DNA from: Chara braunii
Taxonomy: Eukaryota > Streptophyta > Charophyceae > Charales > Characeae
Direction: 5' to 3'
Length of the DNA stretch: 48,097 nucleotides
NCBI GenBank assembly: GCA_003427395.1
Contig: BFEA01000152.1
Span: forward strand, 1,770,669 to 1,818,765
Part shown: positions 1-10,206 of the stretch, piece after piece
How the letters are laid out: each line of letters opens with the position of its first letter
How positions within the stretch are numbered: the first letter of the stretch is position 1
Notes under the pieces: generated by a model
What the model was told of the DNA's origin: nothing
The model's database searches: none
Seen by the model: only the letters and a program-made list of their open reading frames with translations
Translations under genes and position numbers: made by a program

Positions 1-1100
1 CTCGATATCTGAGTTGATATATAAGTGGTGGGATATTTATTTATTTATTGGATGATTTTGCTTGTTAATTTTTATAGTTGGACGTTGTAGTCTGTGACAG
101 TTGTCAAAGTCAAACCCCTTGACTTTTGCCCAGGCCTGGAGTGGGGCTCATCTCCAGGGCAGTAACTGGTGACTGCCACCACATGTATGGACCTGTGTAC
201 CACCCATTCTGCACAGAGTGCAGAAGAGGGTGTGTGGTCTTCAACCGCGCTTGGCGGTTGTCCAGCGTCGAGAGATTAACCCTAAAGGCGCGTGTCAGCC
301 GACACTTGAGTGTCGAATGCGACCCTCGAGATTTGCGAGGACCACGTGATTATGGGCACTACATAGTACACCATCATTGCGACTGCTTGCGTACGCTTGC
401 ATTGTGAGTCGATATGAGTTGGCCCTGTGTCTGCGCGGTTTTATACCGAGTCTCGTGCGCGACGCTTATCCGATTTTCGCCAAGGAAAGTTATGGGATGG
501 CTACTAAGGGACTAGGAGTGTTGTGGAGTTGTTCGATGTGTGTGTGTCTGTGTGTTTTATTTTTTGCGTTCGTAAAGTGGTGTGCGCGTGGTGTGTGGGA
601 TACGTCCTAGTCGACCGACGACGAGTCGCGCTTGGGACTTCATCCCCCAAGAAGTCGGTTCGTGTGCGGGTCCGATAGGCGTATTACCGCACGTACCCCC
701 TATGCTACAGCGAACGAGAAACACCCTCGACTGGTCCACCTCTGCGATTGCAACTGATTAGCTTTCGTACTGTGGACTGGTAGCTCGGCGGGGATACGTC
801 CACCGAAGGGAGGTGACAACTCCCGTAAGGTGGAGGTAAGTCGTGCCTTGCGTAGGCCCTATCCTGTCGTACGGGCTTGCGAGAGGTATGGCTGGCGCGC
901 TCAGCCGAAGCGGCTTGCGGAAGCTCTATATACATATTTGCGATGAGGATTTAGATCAACTCCTGCGTGATGCGGCCGGGAGGGTCCCGCGCTGCCCTGG
1001 TGCGGTGCCGGACTGATGCGCTCGACACCGCTGACGATCCCGAGTCTAGGATGGCGGCCGAGGGATTTCCCCAGACCTCGCAGTCACACTCAACACTTTT
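1..1100. other. Unassigned sequence left of the gag remnant
   Basis: This stretch lies downstream of the minus-strand gag, where protease, reverse transcriptase and integrase would be expected. I translated the minus strand across 700-1100 in all frames and saw no recognisable pol motif; the frames are short and interrupted. I recognise neither a second LTR nor a host gene here. The element was probably deleted or rearranged after gag, or it is a gag-only derivative. Confidence 0.4.
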
Positions 1101-2294
1101 TCATGTTATAGGATAGACTCGGAGGAATACCTCGGGTTTTTCCGAGGCAGAGTCTACGGTCTGGATCATTCCTATCCGGTTGGCTTCGTGCACCTTTGAG
1201 GTCGAGGGCTGCGACTCCTCGTTTGTGGGTAGGTCCCGTAGGACCGGCGTTTTGCCCTTTCGACTTTCCTCGAATCGGCGCCTGTTTTTGAGGCATCGTT
1301 CGATCAACTTTTCGTTAGCCGCTTCGGAAATGGTTAGCAGATAGGGAATAGGGACGGGGATCCGAAGATCCAGAGCCTTCAAGGCATCCAATACGTTGAT
1401 ATGGCCATCCTTGTATTCAGGACCAGGCGCCGCAAGGTCTTCAAACCCTGGTCGCCACGGCCCGAGGTCGCTTTCCTCGGTAATCCGTTGGACATGACGT
1501 ATCACTCCGATGGTCTCGGGTTCGAACATCGCCGCAGCCATGTATTCATCAGGCACTATCTCGGTGGCCGCAGGGGTCACCATCTCCATTGCCCCAATAT
1601 CCATCACCGTGGCTACCCTCCCCTGTCCTGCAGCGGTGGGAGGAGCCAGCGGGATTTGGGAAGGTCCAGTGGGCCCCGCGGGCCCACTCTGAGTTCGAGG
1701 TTTCGAACAATCTTTCGCAAGATGGCCTGGCTGATTACAGTTATAACATCGCAGGGGCGAGACAGCCCCGGCCACGGCCGGTCTGGTCATAGGGGCCCCG
1801 ACGGCCATAACCGTCTGTTGCCGTTGTGCGGCGGCTATGCGTTGTCGCTGCAGACTTTGAACAAACTCTGTCAACGGGGCCACTACCGTAACTAGTTGGG
1901 CTGCGACCTGTTTCATGGAAGCTTCTTCCTCGCTCCGACCTCCTTGAGCTTGCCCGGAGCGACGGGAGGTCGGAGCAGAGGACGAAGCTTTCCGATCCAA
2001 GCCTTTTTTTGTCGGACCAAGCCCGAAGCGATCTTCGAACATTCGTGCCGTAGCGGAGTAGCTATTGCGTCGAACACCCGAAGGGTCGTCTTCGTCGGAT
2101 TCTGAGTCCAGGCGCACATCGTAATTTTCCTTTCCATACTTAATGGCGTACTGAATTAGCTCCGTCAGGGTATGTTCTATAGGGTTGCATTTCTTGAGGA
2201 TCTTTTTCTGCAGGCGAGAATCTGACAATCCTCTGACGAAATCAGTCCGTACCATTTTCTCGTCCACCACGGAGCATTCGGCTAAGTTCAACAT
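1101..2294 (-). pseudogene. gag: LTR-retrotransposon gag, C-terminal part with CCHC zinc knuckle
   Basis: This is a 397-residue reading frame for the nucleocapsid side of a Gag polyprotein, which packages element RNA into virus-like particles. A CCHC zinc knuckle (CYNCNQPGHLAKDC, residues 183-196, about 1707-1748) is complete. It sits between a Gln/Arg-rich segment and a Pro/Gly-rich linker. The N-terminal 60 residues continue the capsid-like domain that begins in the neighbouring frame (2242-2652), so gag is split by a frameshift near 2281-2294. The shift lies inside the capsid domain, so it looks like decay or a sequencing indel rather than programmed frameshifting. No protease or RT follows. 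The CCHC and the primer-binding site upstream support Ty3/gypsy-type gag; the exact lineage is not determined. Confidence 0.8.
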
Positions 2295-2652
2295 ATCTAG
2301 CCAAGGTCTCCCGAGACTGCTGCGTATACTCCTTTATTAAATGGAGGCATTGACCTGGTGCGATGTGATCAAATCTATCGAGAAATTTCCTCTGGAAGGC
2401 TGCCCAATTAGTGAAGGGGTTATGTTCATACCACTCAAAAGCGGTTCCGGCTAACCTTCCGGGAATTCGTTCTCGGAGCAACTGATCCGACCAGCCCTGG
2501 GCTTTCAAGGCAGCTAGCCAGGTGCGAGGGACGGTGTCATCTTCGGAAAAAATGGGAACTTCGGAGGGAGGAGGTACAAAATACAGGGGATGATCGGCCA
2601 TCCGCGCGTGGTTATCGCCATCGTTTCCACCCCCAATCCCGGGTTCAACCAT
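2242..2652 (-). pseudogene. gag: LTR-retrotransposon gag, N-terminal (capsid-like) part
   Basis: The open frame runs upstream to 2880, but it reads straight through the primer-binding site and leader. The first sensible start is therefore the ATG at 2650-2652, which begins MVEPGIGGG. The segment has the layout of the retrotransposon gag family: an acidic and proline-containing N-terminus, then a tryptophan/aromatic-rich helical region with FEWYEHNPF and FQRKFLDRFDHI, then a conserved arginine-containing helix. It ends out of frame with the downstream half (1101-2294), overlapping it by about 50 bases. Together the two frames give a Gag of ordinary size, about 520 residues. I infer a Ty3/gypsy-like Gag; no enzyme domain is visible. 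Confidence 0.7.
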
Positions 2653-2828
2653 CGCGGGAGGCGGACCCCGAGCCCGACCTCTCGCTCGGTTCGGATTGCT
2701 ATTCGCGGGCCTCCGTCGACAGGGAGCTAGCCTACTCAAAAAAGCGAAAAATCTAATAAAAAGATCAAAAAGAAAAACTTTAAAACAGGGTAATCGTCCT
2801 AGGAAAACCTCGGAGCCGAAACGAATTA

Positions 2829-2840
2829 GCTCTGATACCA
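2829..2840 (-). promoter_or_regulatory. Primer-binding site complementary to initiator tRNA-Met
   Basis: The minus strand reads TGGTATCAGAGC. This is the 12-base sequence used by many plant LTR retrotransposons to pair with the 3' end of initiator methionine tRNA and start minus-strand DNA synthesis. It lies about 180 bases upstream of the gag start at 2652, on the same strand, as expected for an intact 5' leader. It fixes the orientation of the element and places the 5' LTR immediately to the right. Confidence 0.85.
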
Positions 2841-2846
2841 ACCTCA

Positions 2847-3660
2847 TGCCCCCTCGCGGCTTTCCGTACGGGGTCGTCAATCAGAGTTCTTGGAGGGGCG
2901 TGGCCGAGGATTTTTGGCCGTAAGGGTTGAGTCTCCCGGACGGAACGGGAGGCCCTCGCTTCGTGCCAAAGGTTTTCCCCGGGGTCGAACTGTCGTCGCG
3001 AAGTCCCATGGAGGTCGGATCACTCCAAACGATAAAATCTGGAAGGTTTTCGCAAAAACGAACTGCCGCCGTGTATCAGGACGGGAAAAGGTATCAAGGG
3101 GAAAGGGTCATGGCGGCGGAAAACAGAAACTCCGGCCGTCGTGGGTTAGGGGGATAGGTAGGGGGTTCGAAGCCTTCAGGCCTCGTCATCGGCCTCACGA
3201 AGTGACCGGACCGTCGGGCTGTTGCTGTAGAGGTGGTTGGTTCGAGGCCTTCACGCCTCGGCGTCGGACTCGCAAAGTCCGCGCGGAAGTTCCCGAGAGG
3301 GTGAACCGGCGGGAGGACTCGCTGGCATCCGAATTCGAAATTGCGCGGGCAGCGCCCCCGCATTACGGGAGAGCTCGGGGAAATGTGTCGCTCCCTCGTA
3401 ACCCAGGACCAAGCGTCGCCAAGAACACGAATCCCCCTGGCGACACCAGCGACAATCAAACCGCGAACGCCACGCGGCGTGAGCGGCCGACCAGGGCAAC
3501 ACAGTTAAACCCGTGTAAGGCAAGATTAGAGTCGGGGAATCAAAACGATCAATCAAAACAAACCCGTTCCCCCTTAAATCACAAGCCCGAGGCGGGTCCT
3601 TCCAACACACTTGCTCCGTTCGTCTCAGCGCGCGTCGTACGTTCGCATCGCAGTAGACGC
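2847..3660 (-). repeat. Putative 5' LTR (outer edge not determined)
   Basis: An LTR should end just before the primer-binding site. On the minus strand the sequence runs to a CA at 2847-2848, six bases before the site, which is an acceptable LTR terminus. The outer edge cannot be fixed because no second LTR copy is in the window; 3660 is provisional. Several overlapping reading frames across this GC-rich stretch have no recognisable domain and are treated as chance frames. Confidence 0.4.
3163..3285. repeat. Two tandem copies of a double-hairpin motif inside the putative LTR
   Basis: The motif GGTTCGA(A/G)GCCTTCA(G/C)GCCTCG begins at about 3164 and again at about 3239. Each copy is followed by a second short stem. 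In copy 1 the stems are GAAGCC/GGCCTC-like and TCAC-TTCG-TGA (read on the minus strand). In copy 2 they are GAGGC/GCCTC and GGACT/AGTCC. The second stem differs in sequence between copies but pairs in both, which suggests that the fold matters. The B-box-like GGTTCGA also creates chance frames with a GFEPPT motif. Confidence 0.5.
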
Positions 3661-3969
3661 TGTGGTCATCTGTAATGGGGAAGGTCGGTAGCGAGATGAG
3701 GCGATCGGAGGTAGGCGATGAACACGGGCAAGATCCCACGCTCCCGGTCATCCGAACCAACATCGACTCCATACAACACTCGATGCAACCTTCTCTCTCA
3801 AAGTTAGTACGTCAAAGGAAGATGGCGGAATCTAAGCTCTCTTCCCCTCGCGGGGGCGTCGACCGCGTGCGCGGACGCAGATGGTTGACGTCACCGGTGC
3901 AGGGACGAGATGATCCAAGCAATGACTACCAGTTCGCAAATGAAAAAAAGCGAGAGGGAGAGGGAGAGT

Positions 3970-5255
3970 AAGTTACATCGAGACTGCGCGTGCGCGCAGG
4001 AAGGGCCGCGGAAGGGAGGGGAACAATGGGGCTAACACACTCGTACTCCGAAGCAGACGGTTCCCCAAGTCAGTTTCCCCATCCCCGTCCAGACGAGTAC
4101 ATACACACATACATGCATGCAATCAACAATCCTTGACAGGACATCTAATCATCCATGGACCTTCGACATCACTCGTGCGCACAACCAGCGCCCATCAATC
4201 GGGGCTTCACACACACGACATGCATAGACAAAGCAGCAATGGAGATAAAAGCGAGTCCTTCTTGTACACAAAAATCTCAATTAACTGCCGCCCCCAAGCG
4301 CAGCCTTCAAACCACCCAAGACCCCCGACCACCATAGCCACAAGGCCCTGCCGCGGCCGGCGTCCAATCCCCACCACTGCTCAGTCCCTCCGACTGCTTC
4401 GCCCCGAGACTACCGCGGGTCCACCCCACGTCGTCACTCCGCCCGTCCTTGGGCTCGTCGAGCCTATTCGGCGCCGTGGACTCTCGCACATTGCTCGCGC
4501 AGCATTGCAGCCAAGATCAAAGAGGAAGAGAGGAGAGGGTTGCGCGAATTTATAGCGCGGGAGGCGGCGGGTTGTCAGCGCGAGGTGCGGGCAACGCAGG
4601 TTGTAGATGAGCAGGACAGGAGGAAGGTGGGGAGTTAGAGGGTTCGACCCGCGGGATGGCATGGTCCTACGTGATTGGGCTGTCCGTTCAAGTGGCGCGC
4701 GGTTTCCCGCTCTCCATATTGATCCGAGCATCCCAACTACGCGGCCAATCACTTCGCGGGGATAGGATCGAGCTGGGCGGAGGGGAAGACGAAGAGTCCG
4801 GCATGGGGGAAATGCGCGCAGCAAGAAGGGAAGATGGCGCGGGGATGCAAAGCAAGAAACGGGGATGCGAGACGCGCGAAGAGATCGGAGCTTGGGCGTG
4901 CGCGCCCAAAAAATTCAAAAAGTCCCAACCGCCCCCGTTTCTTGGTTTTCATACCGCGGCCGCTATTCGCCCGCGCGGGAGTTATTAACCAAACAAAATG
5001 AAAAAGCCGTTTCAAAAAGAAAACAAAAGCAGAAAGAAAGAAAAACCCCTTTCTGTCCGTGTCCGTACTTCGGGGCTTCCGTGGGATTTTTCCTCAGGGA
5101 TACGGGAAGCCGCGCAGTACGGATCTGAGCTTATCACAGGCAGTCTGTGGTATGATAGTCTTTAACCACCACAGTTAAGTCTGTGGTATAAGAGTTGAGT
5201 TTGTCCGGTTTCGGGGGGACAGGGCGGAGGAATAGGGGGTGGGGGATAAGATGTA
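3970..5255. other. GC-rich stretch without a recognisable gene
   Basis: Several overlapping frames are open in both directions because of high GC content, but none shows a domain, repeat or signal that I recognise. The stretch ends in an A-rich segment (about 4988-5050) and short repeated TCTGTGGTAT motifs at about 5147 and 5180, just before the first family I element. Confidence 0.4.
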
Positions 5256-5261
5256 CCGGTT

Positions 5262-5418
5262 CTAACCACTAGTACTTTGCCCAGCTATCGGCCATGGGAA
5301 AAAATAGAGAAGAAACGTTTCTAGTCGGATGAATTTGGGCGCTCCTGTAGTAGCCCGTACGTTTCCTAAGATCGTGGCGAGTTAACGGGCACAACCCGAG
5401 GAAGTTCTGGTGGCTTAA
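5262..5418 (+). mobile_element. Family I small TIR element, copy 1
   Basis: The left end (TAACCACTAGTACTTTGCCC) and right end (GAAGTTCTGGTGGCTTAA) are inverted versions of one another. The body is nearly the same as the reverse complement of the copy at 11715-11875, sharing the segments ACGTTTCTAGTCGGATG and GGGCGCTCCTGTAGTAGCCC. There is no coding capacity. The right end abuts the next copy through a shared TTAA. Confidence 0.75.
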
Positions 5419-5624
5419 ACCACCACTGCCTTTCCCAGGCAACGCCGGGAATCAAAATGTATCATTCCGAAGACTTCAGATAAACAGTGGTACCAGACCT
5501 AATGGCTTGTGGCATCAGCAACAAAAGGAGAAAGAAAAAGCCACCGTGGCGTTTCGGCAAAGCCTGGCGTGCAGGGGGGGATCTGCCTCGGCAAAAAGAG
5601 GCTCAGACGTGGTGGTGGTTTAAA
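5415..5624. mobile_element. Family I small TIR element, copy 2 (different interior)
   Basis: It starts TTAAACCACCACTGCC and ends GGTGGTGGTTTAAAA, so the termini match the family but the inner sequence differs from copy 1. TTAA/TTTAA is present at both ends, as expected of a target duplication. Non-coding. Confidence 0.6.
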
Positions 5625-5989
5625 AGAGGCAGTGGGTACCATACTCAGTCTGGATTGAGGTGTGTGCAGTCTTAGGGATCGTGTTCATGTCGGGGCATTT
5701 TCACACAAAAAACTACGGTCTTCACCCGAACTGGATGCCCCGTCATGATAGCTGAATTTGGGGCAACTTTCAGTCCAGATGCAACAATGACGAGCGGGCG
5801 TTCTATTGGGTGAAGAGAGTCGGGAATACAAAAGTCAAACCTCATTGGACTGTGGCAAGGGAAGTACGACTATATGAGGCTTTATTCTAAATAAACAGCT
5901 CTCATTTTTAATTATGATTGGTGATATGTATGCACTATGCATGTTACATATTTTATGTCTGTATGTTTATGTATTTTATGTATTTACGT

Positions 5990-6100
5990 ACGTATGTAAG
6001 TATGTATGTATGTATGTATGTCTACATGCATGATCTTTATGTACTTATGTATGCATGTAGGTATATACGTTTGTAGTTATGTGTGTGTGTTGTGTGTGGG
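5990..6100. repeat. GTAT/TATG microsatellite
   Basis: Imperfect tandem TATG units with interspersed TACG and TTTATG variants. The surrounding 5630-6420 contains no gene I can support. Confidence 0.8.
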
Positions 6101-6621
6101 AAAGGAACCTATGGCTTTTGTCTTCGTGAGCTTTTCTTTTTTACTTTAACTTTTAGTTAGAGGGCCTCACCAGGTGCACAAAAGACAAAAAATGTTGTGG
6201 TGCATCTTACCAGAATCTAGCGGGAGATTCATTCTCATTTTGCACATTTGGTGAGAAATGGAGCGAGGCCCATATAGCGGATGGAAAGTTCAGGGTCCAT
6301 GGGATCTTCTCCTATCTTTCAGCAACCTGACGCACTGGGCTGTCATGAACAAGTGCTGACGTAACGGCAGGTAGGTTTCACGCGACATTATTGGAAGATA
6401 CTAAAACAGCACCAAGCAAGGCTTGTCTTTTCCTCCTTCCAAGTCCCTCATCCGAACTCCCCCTCCACCCTCCCCAACCGGTACTCGATATTTGCAATTC
6501 TGTGGCCGGAAATTAGATCAAGCAGATCACACCACCAAGTCTAGGCAGGTCTGTGTGGCGGAACTGTTGTGGATATTTTTATTATTTTATGATATTTTCT
6601 CCCTTCTCTTTTGTTTTGCAG

Positions 6622-6775
6622 GCAACATGTGGGCAAGCGAAGTTGTGTGGAGCTTCAAAATTCCAAAGAAGCTTCTGCCAAGGGTTGTTGACATCTCGTC
6701 ACGTGACGGTGGGGTAGAACCCTGCCCCCATGAAATTGTGGGTATTTTAAGAAAGGGGAAAAAGAGAGCACGAAA
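6622..6775 (+). CDS. Possible host exon, unidentified
   Basis: An open stretch beginning NMWASEVVWSFKIPKKL is preceded by a pyrimidine-rich tract ending in TTTTGCAG (a good 3' splice signal at 6621) and followed by AAAG|GTATGA (a good 5' splice signal). The protein composition is balanced and ends in a basic cluster. I do not recognise the domain. A second protein-like stretch, about 6846-7004, reads in a phase that does not join directly to this one, so a spliced model is not established. If real, this is the only host coding exon seen in the first 30 kb. Confidence 0.2.
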
Positions 6776-7063
6776 GGTATGACTTGTGCCTCAAAATGTG
6801 AGCACAAAAATAGGACAAGATTGGTCTTGATTTTTTTTATTTTTTTTTTGGGGGGGGGGGCAGTTATTTGAAAGCATTTTTCGATCTATGTGTGCCATCC
6901 TTGGGCAGAGGGGTTTATGCCAATCTTCTGTGTATTGTTCCAATTTTAATGGATGTCTCCAAGGACAAAATTGCTCTTGCTGCAAAGGGTTTGGCGGATC
7001 TAAAATGAAACCTCAGCTCCAAATGTTGTTGGGTGTTCTTGCCTATTGTTTCTCAATGAAAAA

Positions 7064-7708
7064 TTTAAACCACCAGTACTTGGCCCAGCTATCGGCTGTG
7101 GGAAAAAAATAGAGTAGAAAGCTAGGCTGTTTTCCTGGGCGCCTGGGCACCCAACTTATGCCCGGGTACCCGCCGGGGTGCCTGGTGGGGCATGAACCCC
7201 GGGCAGGGTTCCGGGCAGCCCCAGCGCCAAAAAGCAAAATAAAAAAATTCCGGAAAAAAGTTATGTTGTGTAGAATTACAATACAAATGACTTTTGGCTG
7301 AGGGTCACATTAGAATTCCTCACGGAATCAGAGATAAAAATGAAAATAACCGAATCACACTAAGTCACCCCCCTTTTAACCCCTTTAGCCCCTTGAAAAC
7401 CAATTTAAACCCCCCCCCCCCCCCCCTGAAAGCCAACTCGCAAAAAAAGAAATGAGCCCGGATTTGGGGTCCTCTAGCAGAGCGCAGAACACACACCCCC
7501 CCCCAAAAAAAAAAAAAAGATTTTTTTTTTTTTTTGCACGCCGGGGTGCCCGGCCGTGCAGGACCGGCCGAGCATGAAAACCTTCCTAGGTCGAAAGTAC
7601 TAGAAACTTTTCTAGTCGGATGAATTTCGGCACTCCTGTAGTGGGCCATACGATTCCTAAAACCATGGCTTGTTAATCGGCACAACTTTAGGAAGCACTG
7701 GTGGTTTA
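7064..7708 (+). mobile_element. Family I small TIR element interrupted by another insertion
   Basis: The left part (7064-7120, from TTTAAACCACCAGTACTTGG) and right part (7601-7708, ending GCACTGGTGGTTTA) together match the complete copy at 11715-11875. Between them lies a 480-bp unrelated block flanked by TAGAAA on both sides. Confidence 0.7.
7121..7600. mobile_element. 480-bp insertion nested in a family I element
   Basis: It is bounded by TAGAAA at 7115-7120 and again at 7601-7606, consistent with a target-site duplication, because the undisturbed family copy has one TAGAAA at this place. The interior holds poly-C/poly-A/poly-T runs and G/C-rich palindromic segments. The ends (GCTAGGCTGTTTTCC on the left; ACCTAGGAAGGTTTTC on the right, reversed) are weakly alike. 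No coding capacity. Confidence 0.5.
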
Positions 7709-8123
7709 GGGGCAGATCCCACTTCTACCATCTTTCGTAAGAACGTAAAAGTGCCGCAAAAGATGGAGGCGCAGCGCACGGAACGTGAAAGAAAAAAGCG
7801 ACCCCACATGCCCTACATCTGCGGGACTTTTCCTAACGGAGCGGCACTATCTTCTGGCACCTCCAGGATCCAACGGCCTGCACATCAGGAAAAAGAAAAG
7901 GAAGAAAAAAACAAGGGCTCCTTCTTTCACGGTGCAGGGTACAGGGGCGGCCTCTTCCAAAAATCGGAATAACTACCACCCCTGCAATCACGCTCGCGCC
8001 TCGATGTACGAGAACGTTTCCACTTCCCCAACATTCCGGGACGGGATCCGAGTTTCGTGGAAAGAAGTGGGATCCCAAATTTTGCCTAAAAGTGCCCTGC
8101 TTATAAGAAGTGGGAACTGCCCC
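7709..8123. mobile_element. Tourist/Harbinger-like MITE with TTA duplication
   Basis: The 18-base ends GGGGCAGATCCCACTTCT (7709-7726) and AGAAGTGGGAACTGCCCC (8106-8123) are inverted repeats with a single mismatch. TTA lies directly outside both (7706-7708 and 8124-8126). A 3-bp TTA duplication and G-rich termini are the marks of PIF/Harbinger-type non-autonomous elements. It is inserted exactly at the end of a family I element. Overlapping frames are not supported as genes. Confidence 0.65.
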
Positions 8124-8142
8124 TTAGCAATTGTGAAACTAT

Positions 8143-8573
8143 GGGGCTGATCTCACACAGCGCTTTTAAGAAAAGGGCGGAAAAGTGGCCTGAAAGTCGT
8201 GTCCACACCGAGCGGCTCGTGAAAACGAATTTGGATCCCATGCACCTGACGGGCAAGGAACTTCTCCACAAATGTTGTCGAGTTGCACTCGGTGCCAATG
8301 TCAAGTGCGGACATTGAACGGTCAACGACAACAGAAACAAAAAAAAAAAAAAANAATTCTGCACAGCCGCCGACTTTCAGGGGGAGGGGGAGGGGCTCGG
8401 GCGCTTTTGGAAATTCATTCACGAAACCCGCCATGATTCTCTCCCCAGCTGCCACGAAGGAGGCCCCGAGAAGAAACAGCCGAATTAATTTGAAGGCCCG
8501 CCCGCCGCGGAAACCTGTGGGATCTCTTTTTTTTCCTGAAAGTACCTTTACTAACGATTGTGGGATCAGCAGC
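8143..8573. mobile_element. Second related TIR element
   Basis: The left end GGGGCTGATCTCACA and the reversed right end GCTGCTGATCCCACA agree at 12 of 15 positions and resemble the neighbouring TTA-flanked element. TAT lies outside both ends. The interior contains an A-run with one N (8354). Non-coding as far as I can see. Confidence 0.45.
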
Positions 8574-8616
8574 TATTACCCTTACTGTAATAAAAGTGGA
8601 ATAAACTTCAGCACAG

Positions 8617-8822
8617 TTTAAACCACCAGTACTTGGCCCAGCTATTGGCCACGGCGCTTCCCCGTTAACGCACCGGGCCTTTAGGGCTTCGGGGTACCGG
8701 ACCACAATGGCTGGAAGCGCCAGCCAAACACAAAAACAAAACGATACCCCGGCGCTTCAGCAAAAATCGGCGTGCAGGGGCATTCCAGGCTCGGCATCGA
8801 TAGCTGGGCCAAGTACCACCAC
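8617..8822. mobile_element. Family I TIR element, array copy
   Basis: It starts TTTAAACCACCAGTACTTGG and ends with the inverted AGCTGGGCCAAGTACCACC. Longer than usual terminal similarity (CCCAGCTAT(T/C)GGCC) is present on both sides. Confidence 0.65.
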
Positions 8823-9014
8823 CACCTCCAGGCCTCTGTTTGGCGAGGTGGAAAAGAACTGCACGCCGAGCTTTGGAGAAGTGCCAATGCGTCAGTTTCT
8901 TTTTTCTTTGGCTGGCTCTGCCAGCCATTTTGGGCCGGTAGCACTGTTCAGCCAAAGAATGCGTTTGTGACAAATTCATGTCCGAGTTTGCCTGTGAGAG
9001 CTAGTGGTGGTTTA
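8816..9014. mobile_element. Family I TIR element, array copy
   Basis: It shares its left end with the preceding copy (CCACCACCACC) and ends AGCTAGTGGTGGTTTA. The interior is unrelated to copy 1. Confidence 0.5.
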
Positions 9015-9203
9015 AAAACCACCACTACTTCCGAGACACTTTTCTCTGGGACTGGAAATGCGCTGCCTGCCAAAAAAGAAACAAACAGGCAGGGGCCTTC
9101 TTTGGCTTGCACCGCCAGCCATTTTGCTCTGGCGGTTGAGCCCCGGAAGTTGAGCCCCGAAAGCTGCGGCAGCAAATGGCTGGGAAACGTACTGGTGGTT
9201 AAA
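9013..9203. mobile_element. Family I TIR element, array copy
   Basis: It begins TAAAAACCACCACTACTTCC and ends ACGTACTGGTGGTTAAA. The junction with the previous copy is the palindrome AGTGGTGGTTTAAAAACCAC. Confidence 0.55.
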
Positions 9204-9390
9204 CCACTAGTACCTTTGCCGCTTCAGAAATGAGGGAAACGCCCATTCCCAAGGAATTTGGAGGCCGGCCCCGAGGACCGTTGCCATTGATAAATCTAAT
9301 TGGCGGCCGCCATTTCATTTCGACCTCCTGAACGGTCGGAGGCCCGCTATTTTCCAAAACCGCAAAGCGGCGAAGGTACTAGTGGTTTCA
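9199..9390. mobile_element. Family I TIR element, array copy
   Basis: It begins TTAAACCACTAGTACC and ends GGTACTAGTGGTTTCA, giving about 15 bases of near-perfect inverted terminal repeat. It is followed by another inverted fragment, ACCACCAGTTC. Confidence 0.6.
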
Positions 9391-9423
9391 ACCACCAGTT
9401 CACCCAAGTCTAAACGTACGAAC

Positions 9424-9457
<34 letters not shown>

Positions 9458-9505
9458 ACTTCAGGCCTACCAGGTGACACCGACTTTGATAGAAATGTAT
9501 GCATT

Positions 9506-9592
9506 CTTTTTTTTTTTTTTTGGGGGGGGGGGGAACAAAAGCTCCAATCTATTCATGGGGAGCAACACATGAACCGGGCCCAGCGTCCCATA
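9506..9592 (-). mobile_element. Isolated LINE family 2 3' tail
   Basis: Read on the minus strand it contains GACGCTGGGCCCGG, then GCTCCCCATGAATAGATTGG, then a C-run and an A-run. These are the hairpin 1 and hairpin 2 elements found at the ends of LINEs D and E. Stem 1 is eroded on its 3' side; stem 2 is intact. This is a severely 5'-truncated LINE insertion or a SINE using the same tail. Confidence 0.6.
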
Positions 9593-10206
9593 TAGAATTT
9601 ATACAGTTGATTTAAAATGTCGGCTAAGGAACATCTAGGAACTTATGAAAAATTCAGGAAATTTTCAGGAAAAATTAGGAAAACGTGAATACTACTGACC
9701 TATTACTAAGAAAAACAAAAACGCCCGAAAGTCCTTCGAATGTAGAATCCCTGGAAACCCCAACAAAACACTCTAAAATTCTCTAGCACTGTCTAATTCC
9801 CTGTCGGGCTCTCCCAGGCCTCATGCCCCCACCCTGCTAGGTTACAGGGCAACACAACTCACCCCAACTCCGGCCAGCATTGTCCCGACAGCAACCCTTG
9901 GTTTTCCTTTGGAATGCCCGGCCCAAGGCATCCCCAGATCTCTCTGCCAGGCCTCACGCTCTTGCTATCGACAGGTTACAAGGCAACCCCCCAGCTCCCG
10001 CCAGCGTCGTTCTGGCATCGAAAAAAACGCAGGTCCCTGAATCTAACAGCACCAAAGAGACCTAGAAATGAGTTGCAAGAAGTACCCAAAATCCTAAGAC
10101 ATTCTCAAGAGTTGAGAGAACCACCCCCTACCATTTGATGGTAATGAAGGAACATGTTGAGAAATCAAAAACTTCTGAAAAACAAAGAGACGAAAGTCAG
10201 AAACAA

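Noticed and set aside
3094-3459. Frame with repeated GLEPTT / GFEPPT motifs
   Set aside because: Produced by the GGTTCGA-containing hairpin repeats read in reverse, a common source of spurious proteins.
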